DNA of 64,000 nucleotides from Isoetes taiwanensis (GCA_021234155.1 JAJEKV010000393.1:126001-190000); one strand, 5' to 3'. Positions 12,011 through 24,250 are shown, counted from the first letter of the stretch. A program made the numbers and translations. Notes: generated by a model not told the origin, from the sequence alone.

Positions 12011-12032
12011 ATCAAGAATAACAAATAGCATT

Positions 12033-12152
12033 GTTGGCCAAGGTATATGGCTTGCGATTAGAAAGTTGCAAGTTCGAACCTTGGCTCGTGCAACTGTCTT
12101 TTTGCATTCGTGTGACGACTATATTTGTAGATGCGAGTATAATACCCGTATG
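12033..12152 (+). mobile_element. tRNA-like SINE, copy 2
   Basis: TGGCCAAGGTATATGG resembles a Pol III box A. CAAG-TTCGAAC-CTTG is a perfect T-arm/box B about 36 nt further on. The body matches 9673-9790 in direct orientation. A true tRNA gene is excluded because no acceptor or anticodon stem closes. Confidence 0.7.
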
Positions 12153-15100
12153 GCCATCACAACTAGATGTTTATAGGCTTTTCAATGTGTACTATTGGGT
12201 AACACCACTACAACCAATGGCGGAGATCTGATCTCAGCTATAAAACTTGAGGGTCAAGTTGTTAAGGACCTAGTTTAACTTATAAGCTATATTGACATGT
12301 TCAAACAACATATCACTCATATATAATTCAGTCTCATTTTTTGTTTGACACTATTTTTTTGAAGCTAATTTGTTTGAAGCACGCTGGTGATGACACGTAT
12401 GTGCAAAAATTTTAAGGGAAAGAATGCTTTAGATTTTTCGAAGGCCCTAATATTTGCCCTCTTCTGGCTTACTCTATTCCGGCTTACTCTGTTCCGGCTT
12501 CTCCAAAGCTGGAAACCGCGGCCCTTAGAACCATGGCCCAAGATGGATTTTGATTCAAAAAGCAGCGCTATATTTCTCCGAGAAGAGCGGATTGAAACTG
12601 AAACAGCGGCTGTCGTGTTTTTAGGTTAGGGTTTCGTTGCAGCAGCGAAATGCCTTGGCCAATTTTTCAAAGCTATGGCAATTTGCTCAGATAAATCCGG
12701 CAGCAGGTAATAGGTCTTATTGCTTGCCTTCCAAACTATTTTATGCTCGCAAGCTGTTATGAAAATAGGAACTCTATCATTTGACAGAGACTAAGGAGGC
12801 AAGGGCTGCCGGAAGTTGACCTTTGACGTTGCCAAAAATAGGCACTCTGTCATTTTTTTTCTGGAGCATCATGGGCGACAACAATAGATCAGACCAAAGG
12901 CAAAGGCTTCTTTCTGTCTTCTTCGTCCATTTTTGTGACGAGCCTGCCGAGTTGACCCTCCTGGCAACTCGGGATCTTGTCAAAACTTGCGAAAACTCTT
13001 ACTAGGTTTGTGTGGCAAACAGTTGAGTATGGTGAAGAATTGAATCTTCCTTGACAATTGAACTTTCATTCTTCATATTCAATGGACAAATTCTATAAAC
13101 TCAATATCCATCAAGTACAATGTGAATTCACTACACAATACAATAAAATGCAGCAGCTTTTGCTCGTAATCTTCTAGCCGACCATGCTCCCAAGCTCCAT
13201 ATCTATGCTTGCTTGCTACTTCACGCGCACATGCATTCACTAGGGTTAGTCCTCGTGACTAAGTGGGGATCCCCCGGCCGCCACCGCATGCATGGGAATA
13301 CTCGAAATCTTGGATAAGCACAAACACAGGCGGAAAATCCTAACGTGAGTACAACGCTATCACAATGACAACATAATCCAAGGAAATACCAAACAGGAAC
13401 ATTAGAAGCAAAACAACATAGTCAAAATACCAAACCATCATGACACATAGCTCCGGACAATGGGAAGCTCGGCCCAAACCTACATGCAGGCCCCCGTTAG
13501 CGAGAAATGCCCAGCCAACTCATATTTCGAGCCCCGCGGAGTTGGTGGGGTAAACCTCAGAGGCAAGATACCCCTTCCCAGCCCACGCCATTTTGGAGGA
13601 CCTCTTACCATGGAGTTCACAAGAGTTGATCGACGAAAGCAATCCCGGCCCAGAGAACTAACGCCGTGTGTCAGAAGAGCACAAGAATACCATAGAGAAT
13701 CACAGATGAACATGAGCATGCCGAGCAACCTAGGCCACCGAACCTAGAAGTCCGACCCCGGAGGTTCCAAGAGACATAATCAAATACCAAGACAACAGTG
13801 GAACAATGCAAAGACCAAGACATGTGAAGTTCATTAGGATGTTTACTATCATGTGCCTAGATTATATTGTTGCTGATGTTGTCTATACAACCTGCCCAAG
13901 TTGAAGTAGCTAGGTTACTGATGAAGATAATGATCGCAATCCAACACGTCAAGGAAGCCATAAGCCTAACTGTCCTTGATGTAGCTCCAATAACTATGTA
14001 TGTTACTGATCAAGGAAAGATACTAACATCTTCTATACTGCAAAACTTACCTCAAAATCATCCTCCCATGAGGAATACAACGTTCCATAATGTTTATACT
14101 TCGAATCCATTAGCTATGATGCTCTTGATAAAATACAATGCAACAGCTTGAAAACTTATAAGTTATGCACTCAGACTAGCAGTACTTCATGCTATAACCA
14201 CATTCAGAAACCCCCAAGCTTCACATGGCTCTCCTTGTACTAATGTGGACCCGTCTCAATCTCAATAATCCTTAAGGTCAGATGACCGCTTATTCCTATT
14301 TCAAGATCCACATGCGAACTTGATGCTGAAATCCTTGATGCCGAGGGGTCGTTGACGCTCTACGTCTGTGCTGGGCTACTTTTCAGCATTAGCTCCATCT
14401 CCATGAGCTAAGAAAGATACTTTATCCCAATCCTTAGAATTTTACCATAGTTAGACAATTATCAAACAATGCATATTCTTACTATTATGATTATTCTCGC
14501 TTTCGACTCTTCATGCTCCGATCTCCTCTCTGGCCGCTAAGCTCAAATGCAACCCAATTCCATCTATGAGGACTTAGCTTCATATTAGGATATGCAAATA
14601 AATTGAAAAAGGCAGCAAATACAAGACCAACGAAATAAAGCACAAAACCAAAATGACAAAAACATAACATGAACACAAAATGGCGTTGGAGAGCTCGGTG
14701 CCGACCAGATTTAATCTAATTCCGCCTTTTTTTAATGTTTCCATGCTGAATCGGTGCTCTTCATGTACTATTCAGCCATTCTTGACTTAAAATCAGCCTT
14801 ACGGGGGATGTTTGCAAATCGTTGATTATCTTCTCTAGCCTTATGAGTCTCCAACGAATTCATAATCTATCATATTTGCATGCAAAAAATCATGTGCGCA
14901 GACTAATCATGGCAGCTCATAGCACACCTCAATTGATCAAAAGCAAAACCCCACCTGAGAATTTCTTCATGGATAGACCTCTGGACCCCTTGCAATTGAT
15001 TGTGCCTCCAAAGATCGTCTTCTAACTCCAAGAATCAAACTGCAGAAGAACATACATAGTGCAGTCAATTCTGACCCAGCATCACAATTTCTGTAATAAC

Positions 15101-15595
15101 TTTCATACGGATGAGTTTCGGCCTGATCAGACCCATTCCGGAAAGCTAACTTTATGATCTTTCCAGCAAAGAAAAATCACCTGAAACGGATCTCGGGTCG
15201 CCGAGATATGATGCTTCAAAAATCGGGTTCTAAAACTGCCCAGAATTGCTCCTCGCCTTCATGCTCGCAGAACAATACTTTCTCCAAAGAGACAAAACCC
15301 TGGTCTCATGATGTATACATGCCATGAATATGTATATACATACATAAATATGTATATTGACCCATTAAGTGGCCAGGACTGTTACAATTTTCCACTTCGA
15401 GATAAATTCAATGAATGGAGCATTGGTGTAGAAATCTTAAGATCTGAAGGTGCAATGCGGTTGATTTTAGCACTTCCTGTTATTCTTTGAGCTTGAATCC
15501 GTTTCAGAAGGTCACATGTTTGGTGGGTTTGGGCGAAAATCATAGACCAGGTCCTCTTCATGCCATAGCTGCTAAAACTCTTAACATTTCAAGAT
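12153..15595. other. Intergenic, mostly unassigned
   Basis: It holds a 16-bp duplication (GGCTTACTCTRTTCC) at about 12467-12500, a 20-bp direct repeat (AAATAGGMACTCTRTCATTT) at about 12764 and 12834, and a GC-richer stretch at 13260-13790 with overlapping ORFs on both strands (plus 13460-13747, minus 13480-13728). I do not recognise these ORFs. A remnant of an LTR is possible for 13200-13800 and 14880-15250 but not shown. Confidence 0.35.
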
Positions 15596-15962
15596 ATGCC
15601 ATCGCTATTTTGGCATTTACGCCATGCCATGGAAGTAGGCGGTCCTTCTCGACCTCCTAAATTCGTTGCTAATCACCATGGTAAGTTTCCAGTTGTTGAA
15701 AATAATGCAAAAACTTCTGTAGAAGACCATATATGCAGCCTTGAAGATTTTCCTTCTTTGGAATCATCTCTCCTTGCCTTTAAGCAGACATATCCCAAAT
15801 TCCCAAATACCTTTGCAGTAGATGATATCCGTTCCGAGGAATATACACATCTTCAGCAGAAGAGACATGTTTATCTAGACTATTTCTCTACTTCAAAGAC
15901 AGATGGATCCATTCAAGTCCTCTTTCAGCTTCTCCCATTTGTCTGTATATCTCATAGTCACT

Positions 15963-17319
15963 TAAAAACGTCGCTTTTACCCGCTTTTTTGAAAAACGAA
16001 TTTTTTACCGCCGCTTTGAAAACGGAAAACGGCGCTAACCAACAAAAACGGAGGTACTAAAAGCGGAGAAGAAACACCGCTTTTTTTTTTTTTGAAAATG
16101 CAGTTCAAAAACGGCCGTTTTAGTATAGCTTCACAAAAACCCTTTTTGTTCTTAGTTTTTCGCTAACCTAAAAAACCGGAAGTAGACTTAATCGGTGGTA
16201 TCTTGAAATAATGTTGCAAAGCATGCAATCCCGATTTAGCATTCCAGATTTGGCTCAAATGGTATATTTCGAATGATTTCTTCGGTTCAAACTCGGATTT
16301 AGGCGTCGTGGGCATTGGGCATTTATTTTTATCGGCCGGGTCGGATTAGGGCTTGGGCATTTTATTAGGGGGTCTGGCCTCATTGTGCATGCCATTTTCT
16401 TTTTCTTGTCAAGCTTTATTTTGTATAGTTATGGATCAGTCTAGGATTTGTGGATTATCCCGCCTTTTATGATCAATCTCGGATTTTCTCAAATGGAGCT
16501 TTATTTATAGCTCGAATATAGTCTCGATTCTTGGATACGCCTCTGATCGGATCCGCTCAAGCATTCCAAAAGCCCAAAGTAGTCGGCCATATCTCCTTCT
16601 TGCTCTCGAATCGCCTCGAATCGATTGTGACAATCATGAGCTTCGTGCTAAGTTTTGACAATCTCTTTCTTCGTAAGCTAATTTTTGAGCTCTCCGCGTG
16701 CTAATTTTGACAATCTCCTTCTTGCTCGAGAATCAAACAGAATCGGCCCGCCCTTCGATTTTTTTATAATAAAAAGAAAGCTATGATTTCCCGGTTCAGC
16801 CAAAGGAGATAATACAGATTCTTGCTAATAAACAAGTTCTTAAAAAATGGAAGATGTTTTTAAACCGGGATCCAAAACCCGTGAGCTCGAGAGAGGGCTA
16901 TGAAGAAAAGAAAAAATTGATTGGCCAATTGCATCTATATTTAACGGAAAGAGGATTAGAATTTACAATCAGAAAAATGTTAGAATATTTTGACCTAGGA
17001 ATTGGGCAATTGCATATCGTATTTAAAGGGGAAATTGTTCCTTGGCTAAATTATTCCTACTTATCTTCAACTTACCTTAAACTATCTTATATTTTTATAT
17101 CGTAAATTTTCTTACATTTCCATGGCTAAATCATTTGAGCTTCCACCATCGATAGTATGCCCATCGAGGAAAAAAGAGAAGCATTATGTTAATTGTTCTT
17201 ATTATGACTACAAGACTTTTATTATGTTGTTTTTGAGTAAATTAACAAGATTTTCTAGTAAAATGACCCTATTCTGTATCTTTTGAGTACTTTGCCGTTT
17301 TTTTTCCGTTTTCGTTTTC

Positions 17320-17364
<45 letters not shown>

Positions 17365-17366
17365 AA
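15963..17366. other. Insert or intron splitting the MoCo-sulfurase-like gene
   Basis: The left end carries repeated AAAACGG/CGCTTTT words and the right end a CGTTTT tract. The two ends are crudely inverted relative to each other, as in elements with sub-repeat termini, but no clean terminal inverted repeat or target duplication was found. An 83-codon ORF at 16854-17105 is not recognisable. Confidence 0.35.
17296..17364. repeat. (CGTTTT)n microsatellite
   Basis: About eleven hexamer units with early interruptions (CCGTTTT). It directly precedes the second gene block. Confidence 0.9.
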
Positions 17367-17673
17367 CTATGGTATATCTGCCTGCTCACGTGACGTATGG
17401 TACTGCAGATGAGGGCTCCATTGAATGGGGAATCTGGCGAAGAATAATGGAATATCTGAATATCAATGATAATGAATACAGTGTGGTCTTTACTACTAGC
17501 AAGAGGACAGCTTTCAAGCTCCTTGCTGAATCATATAACTTTCGAGTGAATCCCAAGCTGATCACTGTGTATGACCATAAAAGTGAGTCTGTTGATTTTA
17601 TGGTGGAGTCTGCCTTATAAATTTATGATGCCATTGCATTACCACAAATTTAGCAAATCTGAATGTGAAAAAA

Positions 17674-17811
17674 ATGCTAGAATGGCAGCTTGATCGATTG
17701 CTGGAAGAATGCGGACTCCCTGTTTCTGCTATAGGAAGCCTTTCAGAGAAAAGAGAGTATGCCATTGGAGCTTTTCTCAAGTTTTTGTTACAGAATAATG
17801 CTTCCTTGTAG
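17674..17811 (+). CDS. Unidentified 45-codon ORF, exon-like
   Basis: The ORF reads MLEWQLDRLLEECGL then a Ser/Lys-rich helix-like end. It begins just after the MoCo-sulfurase-like block but does not match that family as I know it. It could be a decayed exon of another gene. Low confidence. Confidence 0.2.
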   Translation: MLEWQLDRLLEECGLPVSAIGSLSEKREYAIGAFLKFLLQNNASL

Positions 17812-18001
17812 CAAGTCACAACTACTTCTTATTAGTTTTGAGTAGTTACATGATTATCATATGATTTTGCTTGAACCATGTACTTGGCTTTCTTTGCAGT
17901 CTCTAGCTGTTACTCAGATATATGACTGAGTTACATACCTTCATTGCTCGGGTGCATGGGCCAACTAATTTAGAGCATCATCAAGGCGCAACCTATGCGA
18001 T

Positions 18002-18264
18002 ACGCAACTCAAGGGGGGTTCACCTTGAAATCCCGTATGAACCATCTGAGTTATAAGGAATGGGTTATTTTTTGAGAGTTTTCGTACGAAAATATATGGA
18101 AAGGGGTGGTTTTTATCAGATTTTGCAATATTTTAAGCCTGTATATTTTTGATATGGGTATTTTTCTAGTTCTTTTGGACCGTATACTATGGTTTTTCTT
18201 GCTACCATAGTAACGCAGATGGCATGTCCATATTGTATATAGGTGAATCCCCCGGGACGCAACT
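18002..18264. mobile_element. hAT-type MITE, 247 bp, with 8-bp target duplication
   Basis: The element spans 18010-18256. Its termini CAAGGGGGGTTCACCT and, on the other strand, CCCGGGGGATTCACCT match at 13 of 16 positions. The octamer ACGCAACT flanks both sides exactly (18002-18009 and 18257-18264). An 8-bp duplication and short C..GGGG termini are typical of non-autonomous hAT elements. The interior has no coding capacity. Confidence 0.8.
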
Positions 18265-19430
18265 GTGATTCGTGCTGGGCTGCTATCACATTGTGGCATA
18301 GCAATTATATTTGGTTCCTAACAAATGTGCGTGTAATTGGCATTCTATCTTCCACCATGGCTGATTTAGTTTTCTTGCTCATTCTAGCAAAGACTTCGTC
18401 TTTGTTCTGTTTTGTTGATCCTTCCAGGATAAAGACCGATTTTGGATTGGGCCCATGACCACAGATAAGTGCCACAATCATTTTCAAGAGGATATCTCTC
18501 CAATGAATAGATCTTGCCATGTCTATCCTTCCGAATATGGTGGATCAGAATGATTAAAAAAAAACTGTAATATACTGTGTTTTCCAAACTGGAAATCTCA
18601 AACAGGAATATATATGAAATATCAAATATGAATGTAAATGTTGAGATTGCATTCATCTACCATGGAAAAGCCAACGTGTTCTCCTACTGCCATAAAGAAA
18701 CTATGATGTTAAAATATGAAATATATGAAAAAATAGACGGTCATGCTTCTAATATAATTTTGTTTCAAGGGACCTATTAAACAACTTTCTAATATGATTT
18801 TGATCCAAGGGACCTCTTAGAAAACGATAGTTGACCAAATTATATTACAGAAAATATAGAACGTCTTGGTCATATGTCATCTATGGGTTCATATAAATAA
18901 GCTCTGCAAAACAGAGCTATCCAAGGACAAAGAAATCACTTTGAACTTCTTCCTGCCTTTTTAGGACGTCTCTGGCACAATCCAATCATCTCCGCCAAAG
19001 CTAAAGCTTCACTATCGCAGAAGAAAAGGGAATTTAGCCATCTATGCAAAATGGTTTTTTGCACCTGTTGCATTTCGTATTATGAAAAAAGTACTTAAAC
19101 TCATGATTGCCAGCTTCAGAACCACCCACAAATCTATGATTAAATGAACAAATTTGTCTTAGATGCAATTCATTGTTTATTGAATGGGATTGCTTTCTCA
19201 ACTATGGATGTTCATACTAGGTTCAATTTTTAAACGTTTCAATTTAACAGAAAATCTGCATCGAACACCTCCACTTGCTATCTCCAGAACCTAACTTTAT
19301 AGTGAGCAACAATGTACAAAACAGATGGCAATAGTGCAGGTTCAACTCCTACATGTTCTTTCGCATCTCAAGGATGTTCAGAATTGAGATCTATTCGACT
19401 TAGCTCAAAACTTCTTTTGCAGCGGGTTGA
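18265..19430. other. Intergenic; one unassigned minus-strand ORF
   Basis: Minus 18305-18520 (71 codons, with GHGPNPKSVFILEG) has protein-like composition but no family I recognise. The remainder is AT-rich and featureless. Confidence 0.25.
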
Positions 19431-19482
19431 AGAAGAGAAATGTTTGCGGCGGCCGCAAGCCCGCCGCGATAAATTTCTTGTC
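19431..19482 (+). repeat. GC-rich fold-back element, copy 2
   Basis: Same layout as 21310-21358: GAGAAATGTT, GCGGCGGCC, loop, GCCGCCGCGATAAATTTCTTGT. The stem centre is mutated (CCGCAAGCCC), so this copy is the most diverged of the three. Confidence 0.7.
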
Positions 19483-20675
19483 TACACATATATAATTCTT
19501 TCTCCATAGATTCGATTCTTATGTTCTATCATTTTTCGTTGACACCTGTGCTTCTTTTTCCTGGGTACAAATTTTCCGTGAAGAATTTCCGGTGAAGTCT
19601 GGGCTGGCAAAATCGGTATAAGGATACACCTATGGGCGCGATCCATTGCTAGCAACATGGCAACAGGAACACGACTGGACCTCTTATACTGGCAGCATTC
19701 TTGCAGGCTTGCCTCAATTTCAGGCTTCTAGAACTTGAATTTGGCTTATTGGTATTGGTTTTTTGTTCTGCAGCATTCCTCAGATGGATTGCTAAACTCT
19801 AAGGCGTCTGATCGCCTCTTCTGTCGTGTTTATCTGTCGTGTTTGGCATGTCATAATTTGCGGTTGCAGGGTTCAATCTGGCAAGTAATTCAATTCGGCA
19901 ACTAGCTGCTCTGGCTTTTGTATTATGTAAGTGAAAGAGCAGGGAAAGCTCTGTTCCTGCAAAGCCATGTTCCTGCAAAGTTTGCATTAGAGGGAAGGAA
20001 GACCTTTCCTTCTATGATTTGGGCAAAATTAAAGCGCATGTAGACTTAAGAGGCAACAATCGGATTTAGATCTATGATCAGAATTGTGTCGCGTTGTTCC
20101 TTTTAACGATTGTGGATAACGAATCTCTGAACTGTAATACTTTAATATGACATTTTCTCAGCGTGAAATTAACTACGGAGATAGGTGGATGGATGTCATT
20201 TGCTTGAATACGGCTGTAAACATGCTTTAACTAAAAATTGGATTTACACCGGCTTGAAGAGGGATTTAAATATGCCAGGCATTGAAAAATGGTTTAATTT
20301 GCTTGAACAGGCATGACCAAGGTTCCTTTGCATCAGGGATTTTAACCAAATCGAGTTGAAATAGGTTTTGCTAATCTGCTCTACAAATCAACCCACTGCA
20401 AATGCTACCGATTTGTGCTAGATTTGTGTTGTCATTTTGTGCTAGATTTGGGCTCTTAGTGCTAGATTTCTATAAAAGGCCATAAAAAAGAGGGCAAACC
20501 CATATTTTAAAGCATCAGATTGTTGAAAATATCGAGCTTTTGCCCTGTTGATACAATCTGTGCCATGGCGGACGATGAAGGGTTGAGTGCCATCACCTGC
20601 GGAAAGGGGGATCATCCATATCCGCCTCACTTGCGAAGAAATAGGGAAAGGTTGCTGATGCTTTTTAGGGTTCTC

Positions 20676-20710
<35 letters not shown>

Positions 20711-21309
20711 AGTGGTATATTTTTTTGCAATGGTAAATTTCATAAATATTTTCGAGAGGAAGGATATCTTTGTAATATTGTGATAGCATAACAATTGTAG
20801 AGTTATTTTTTGAAAACAGTTGTTTTAGGCCTAGGCTAGACGGTTCTATTGATACATGATATATTATATTCTCATCTAGCATTTTTTATGACTAATAAAA
20901 AAGGCACCTTTTTATTTAAATTTTCCCAAATCAATGTCCCCAACCATTGCAATGTTCCACCATAGCTCAAGGTAAATTTGTCTCAGAACAAATCAGTGTT
21001 AGAACCCAAGAACATCTCTTGATCCTATGCATTGATAACCATGGCCTAACTTTGGCAAAAGGTAACTTACATTCAAAGTTAAATTCTTTAGCTAAAAGTC
21101 ACTTTAGCCTCATAGAATGTCTAGCCCATTGAGGGCAATGTCCCATAAGGGCTTCATGACTCCCATGTTGATAATGACTTCAGTTGTAGTTATTGTTGTC
21201 TAGTTTTCAGAACATTCCATCTTCGTGTTGTTTACCACATAGGGAAACGTCCATAGCGGCCAAGAATTCCTCTTCATCAAGTACCTTATGTGAACACAAG
21301 AGAATCGAT
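19483..21309. other. Intergenic; poly(T) tract and unassigned ORFs
   Basis: A T31 run lies at 20678-20708, which could be the tail of a minus-strand retrosequence, but no source gene is recognisable beside it. A short plus ORF starts MADDEGL at 20564. It resembles no actin or other family beyond the first residues. Confidence 0.35.
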
Positions 21310-21358
21310 AAAGAGAAATGTTCGCGGCGGCCTTGGCCGCCGCGATAAATTTCTTGTA
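21310..21358 (+). repeat. GC-rich fold-back element, copy 3
   Basis: Perfect 11-bp stem TCGCGGCGGCC-TT-GGCCGCCGCGA with outer arms AGAAATG and ATAAATTTCTT. Near-identical to copy 1 in inverted orientation and to copy 2 in direct orientation. Confidence 0.75.
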
Positions 21359-21838
21359 TAGTATAATTGGTACCCCTAGGGTATATTATGTTAACAACAC
21401 AATACATTTGAACCTTGACTTACACTATATTATCATGCATATAATATATTGGCTTTCAATGGTTGCGTACACTTCAATGTCGCGGTTCTATTAGAAAGCA
21501 TTCGCAATAGAATCGCCATTCTTTGACAAGGGGCATTGCTATTTTTGGATCGTGTCTCCTAAATATGCTCTTCATTTTCTGCTCTTCACTTGTAGGCGTT
21601 CTCTTGAGCTAGATCTTCTACTCTATTATGTTCCTTCTAGCTTCCCTCATCCCTCCCATCCTAACTTGGGGTGCTGAGTTTCTTTATCTATAGTTTTTTT
21701 TCCTTTTCTATGGGATTTCATATGATGGTTTCTGATTGTCTTTGATTCTTTATTCTCTGCTATCATGGAATGCATAGTTCTTCCTAGATGGTTATTTAAT
21801 TCTTGATTATGGCTTATTGTTTCTACAGTCTTTGTGTG

Positions 21839-22260
21839 GCCTCTGAGGCAGCAACCTTTGAATTAGCACTCATGGAATGTGTTCCCTAACTAATTAGCTA
21901 GTTTTTCTTGATTCTCTGTACTCTTTATATTTCTAGAGATATTAAGAGCCTCTAGAGGCAGTGTGTTGGACGTTTTATGTTGGTGCTGATGCATAGCTTT
22001 TGTCTTTCCATTAGACTTCCTTTGGTGTGGCCTTCCTTGTATTTCTCGGTATGGTGTTATAGCCTCTGAGGCAGCACTAATTGCATGGTTTCTCAATTTT
22101 TGGATTGTTTATTCTCTATATTTCTCAGCGTGGCAATGTAGCCTCCAAGGCAGTACTAATTGGATGTTTCTTGTGACGGTATTTTCATGGACAGTTTTAG
22201 ATTGGCCGGCTGTTGTTTCTTTTTTGGCGTGGCCCTATAGCCTAGGAGCGTTAATATATT
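21839..22260. repeat. Degenerate ~100-bp array centred on GCCTCTGAGGC
   Basis: The words GCCTCTGAGGCAGCA (21839), GCCTCTAGAGGCAG (21948), GCCTCTGAGGCAGCACTAATTG (22062), GCCTCCAAGGCAGTACTAATTG (22141) and GCCTAGGAGCGTTAAT (about 22239) recur at intervals of 109, 114, 79 and 98 bp, with TTTCTCxGNxTGG-like text before them. The centre is palindromic. This looks like an old minisatellite. Confidence 0.55.
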
Positions 22261-24250
22261 CTTTATATTTTAGCGCATTGATGCATGGTCTCGCTTGATG
22301 TACCTGAGCTTGACGGGTCATTTTTTTTCAGTTTTCACTTTGCAAGTTACTCTTGAGATCTCTTCTTGCTGCGTGGAGGATGTCGAGCATCATGATTGGC
22401 AAGCAACATTTTTAACGCGACATATTTGTGTTGGCTGGGTCATCCTATATGTCTCGTTTGTGAAATTATCAACCTTCATCGCAGGAGGTTCAACTTCAAT
22501 ATTTTCCATTATCTATTTTTCATATTCTCTCGATATCTATATCTTTTCGAAGTTTTCTACCCTAGTAGAGGAATCAATTTGTACTCGATGATTTTACAAA
22601 AACTCATACTTCAATTCGAATTGGGGCAAATTGGGGTGAAAGCCCCAGTTTGGGTGACCTAAAGTTAGCATCTCTATCTTGCCCAATCGATTTGGGCCAG
22701 GTGGCATTACTTAAACTAAATTATTAATAATTAGTTAACATAGTTAATGATTAATCATTAATAATTTGGCATACTTGGCTTTTAATTAATATCTAATTCT
22801 AACATAGCTAACCTTACCTTGTCGATTACTAACATGAATAACTAATGCACCATTAAGTATTCATAGTGATGTTTCATGTATTTGTTCAGTATAGCATATA
22901 AATATATGGAACGTCAAATCCCTAAACCCCCAACCTCAAAATGATGCTATCCTCAACATCAAGGCTATTCTTGGTCTTGTGGAGCACATCACATTTGGGA
23001 GCAAGTCTCCCCTCCTTAAAGAGGTAACATAAGATTATAAGTCACACAAAAGTTGTCATGTTCAAAGTGATCAAGCTTGAAATGACTTGTAATGTGCAAT
23101 TTATAACTCTGAGAGAATTGATGTCATCCGGAATGTGATATACGGATTCATGGAAATGTTCGAGTACGAAATGGATATCTCACGGTGAGATGAGTATGGA
23201 ACGGAACATTAAAGTGCATGAGGCCAATAGTCACAGGGCACATATCCGGTATACGGATACTTTAAAGGCGACATGGGTTGCGTAACGAGCCTTTTAAATA
23301 TAGCGGGAGATGTAAGATTTTAGTTTAGATTGAATTGACAGTGTTGTACTCGTATAAAAGTAGAAGACTAATTTAAGTGGTTGAGGTATGAAACTACAAG
23401 GTAACAAGATACATTATGTAAAACAATAATACCTTGGTGGTTTAAGCTATTTTGGACTAAACTCGGTCTAAGGAAGGATAACCGATTAAGTCACATGGTA
23501 GGTAATGTAGCTCCATATAGAACATTGGTGGGAATGATATGTCTACTCCTAGGAAGGTATATTGACAAGGACCAATGGTCTATATAGAGACATGGTGCGG
23601 CAGGAGTCGGTATGCGACAACTATAGTACGGCATGTGCATAGCATGCTGAACTACGCAGAGTTTCTCTAGGGGTTGATGACTAAGCAAAATATAAATATC
23701 CCATGAATAAATAAGTAATCGTGCAGAAGTGCTGAAGGTTTGGAATAACGAGTGGGAATGTATCTAATATGTAGCATTATAACAGGGGTTTTTTTTTGTG
23801 ATTTTATACGCTTTTTGGCATGGTTTTCATATGATTTCATGGGCGTATTCACATGGACGTACTAAACGGTATTTCTAGAGTGCACCCATTTGTTAGCCAT
23901 TGATTTTAAAGAAGAAGGAAAATCGTGTGGTTGTGGGGCTTTTATTGTTTGCATGTTTTTTTAGTTTGGGTTTCAAATATTAGGTTATATTAGAAAAAGC
24001 AAAAAAAAAAACAAGGGGGACATGCAACGATCGCGCATTCGAACTCTAGGTTTTCAGAGCCCCATCGGATCTGCTTCCCCATCGGACTAAGGCAAGGAGC
24101 GGCTACAGAAGGAATCGGTTTCTTCCTAGGTGTGTTGCTTTGTATTGCTTTGCTTAGTTGCAGAAGACTGAAGAGGGCACGATTTAATTTAGGGCTATCA
24201 GATTTGCATTCGATTAAGGAGGGAGAGCTTTCATGCCGGGTTTTCATGCT
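22261..24250. other. Intergenic, no gene recognised
   Basis: It contains an AT-rich fold-back at about 22719-22768 (AAATTATTAAT/ATTAATAATTT) and otherwise short ORFs on both strands without known motifs. Confidence 0.35.

Larger units (their letters stand above)
9791..12032 (-). mobile_element. Ty3/gypsy retrotransposon fragment, internal region only
   Basis: The minus strand reads, in order, gag C-terminus, zinc knuckle, protease, RT and the start of RNase H. No LTR and no integrase are present. Ends coincide with the two SINE copies at 9673-9790 and 12033-12152. Multiple frameshifts and stops break every domain. A Pro/Val-rich linker lies between protease and RT at about 10970-11220. Confidence 0.85.
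15596..17620 (+). pseudogene. MoCo-sulfurase-like PLP-dependent transferase, N-terminal fragment
   Basis: Two blocks match the plant family of aminotransferase class V proteins related to molybdenum cofactor sulfurase. Block one (15596-about 15960) has SLEDFPSLESSLLAFKQTYP, then DDIRSEEYTHL and HVYLDYF, which is the family N-terminus. Block two (about 17369-17620) has EGSIEWGIWRRIM, NEYSVVFTTSKRTAFKLLAESY and YDHKSESV, the next conserved part. Between them are about 1.4 kb of unrelated AT-rich and CGTTTT-rich DNA. The PLP lysine region and the rest of the protein are absent. The gap could be an intron, but low-complexity ends argue for an insertion. Block two ends at a stop after VESAL. Most likely a dead fragment. 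Confidence 0.7.

Noticed and set aside
20564-20700. ORF starting MADDEGL, reminiscent of an actin start
   Set aside because: Similarity ends after a few residues and the frame runs into poly(T). Not supported as a gene.
22719-22768. AT-rich hairpin AAATTATTAAT/ATTAATAATTT
   Set aside because: In such AT-rich DNA this length of inverted match is weak evidence. There are no flanking duplications.
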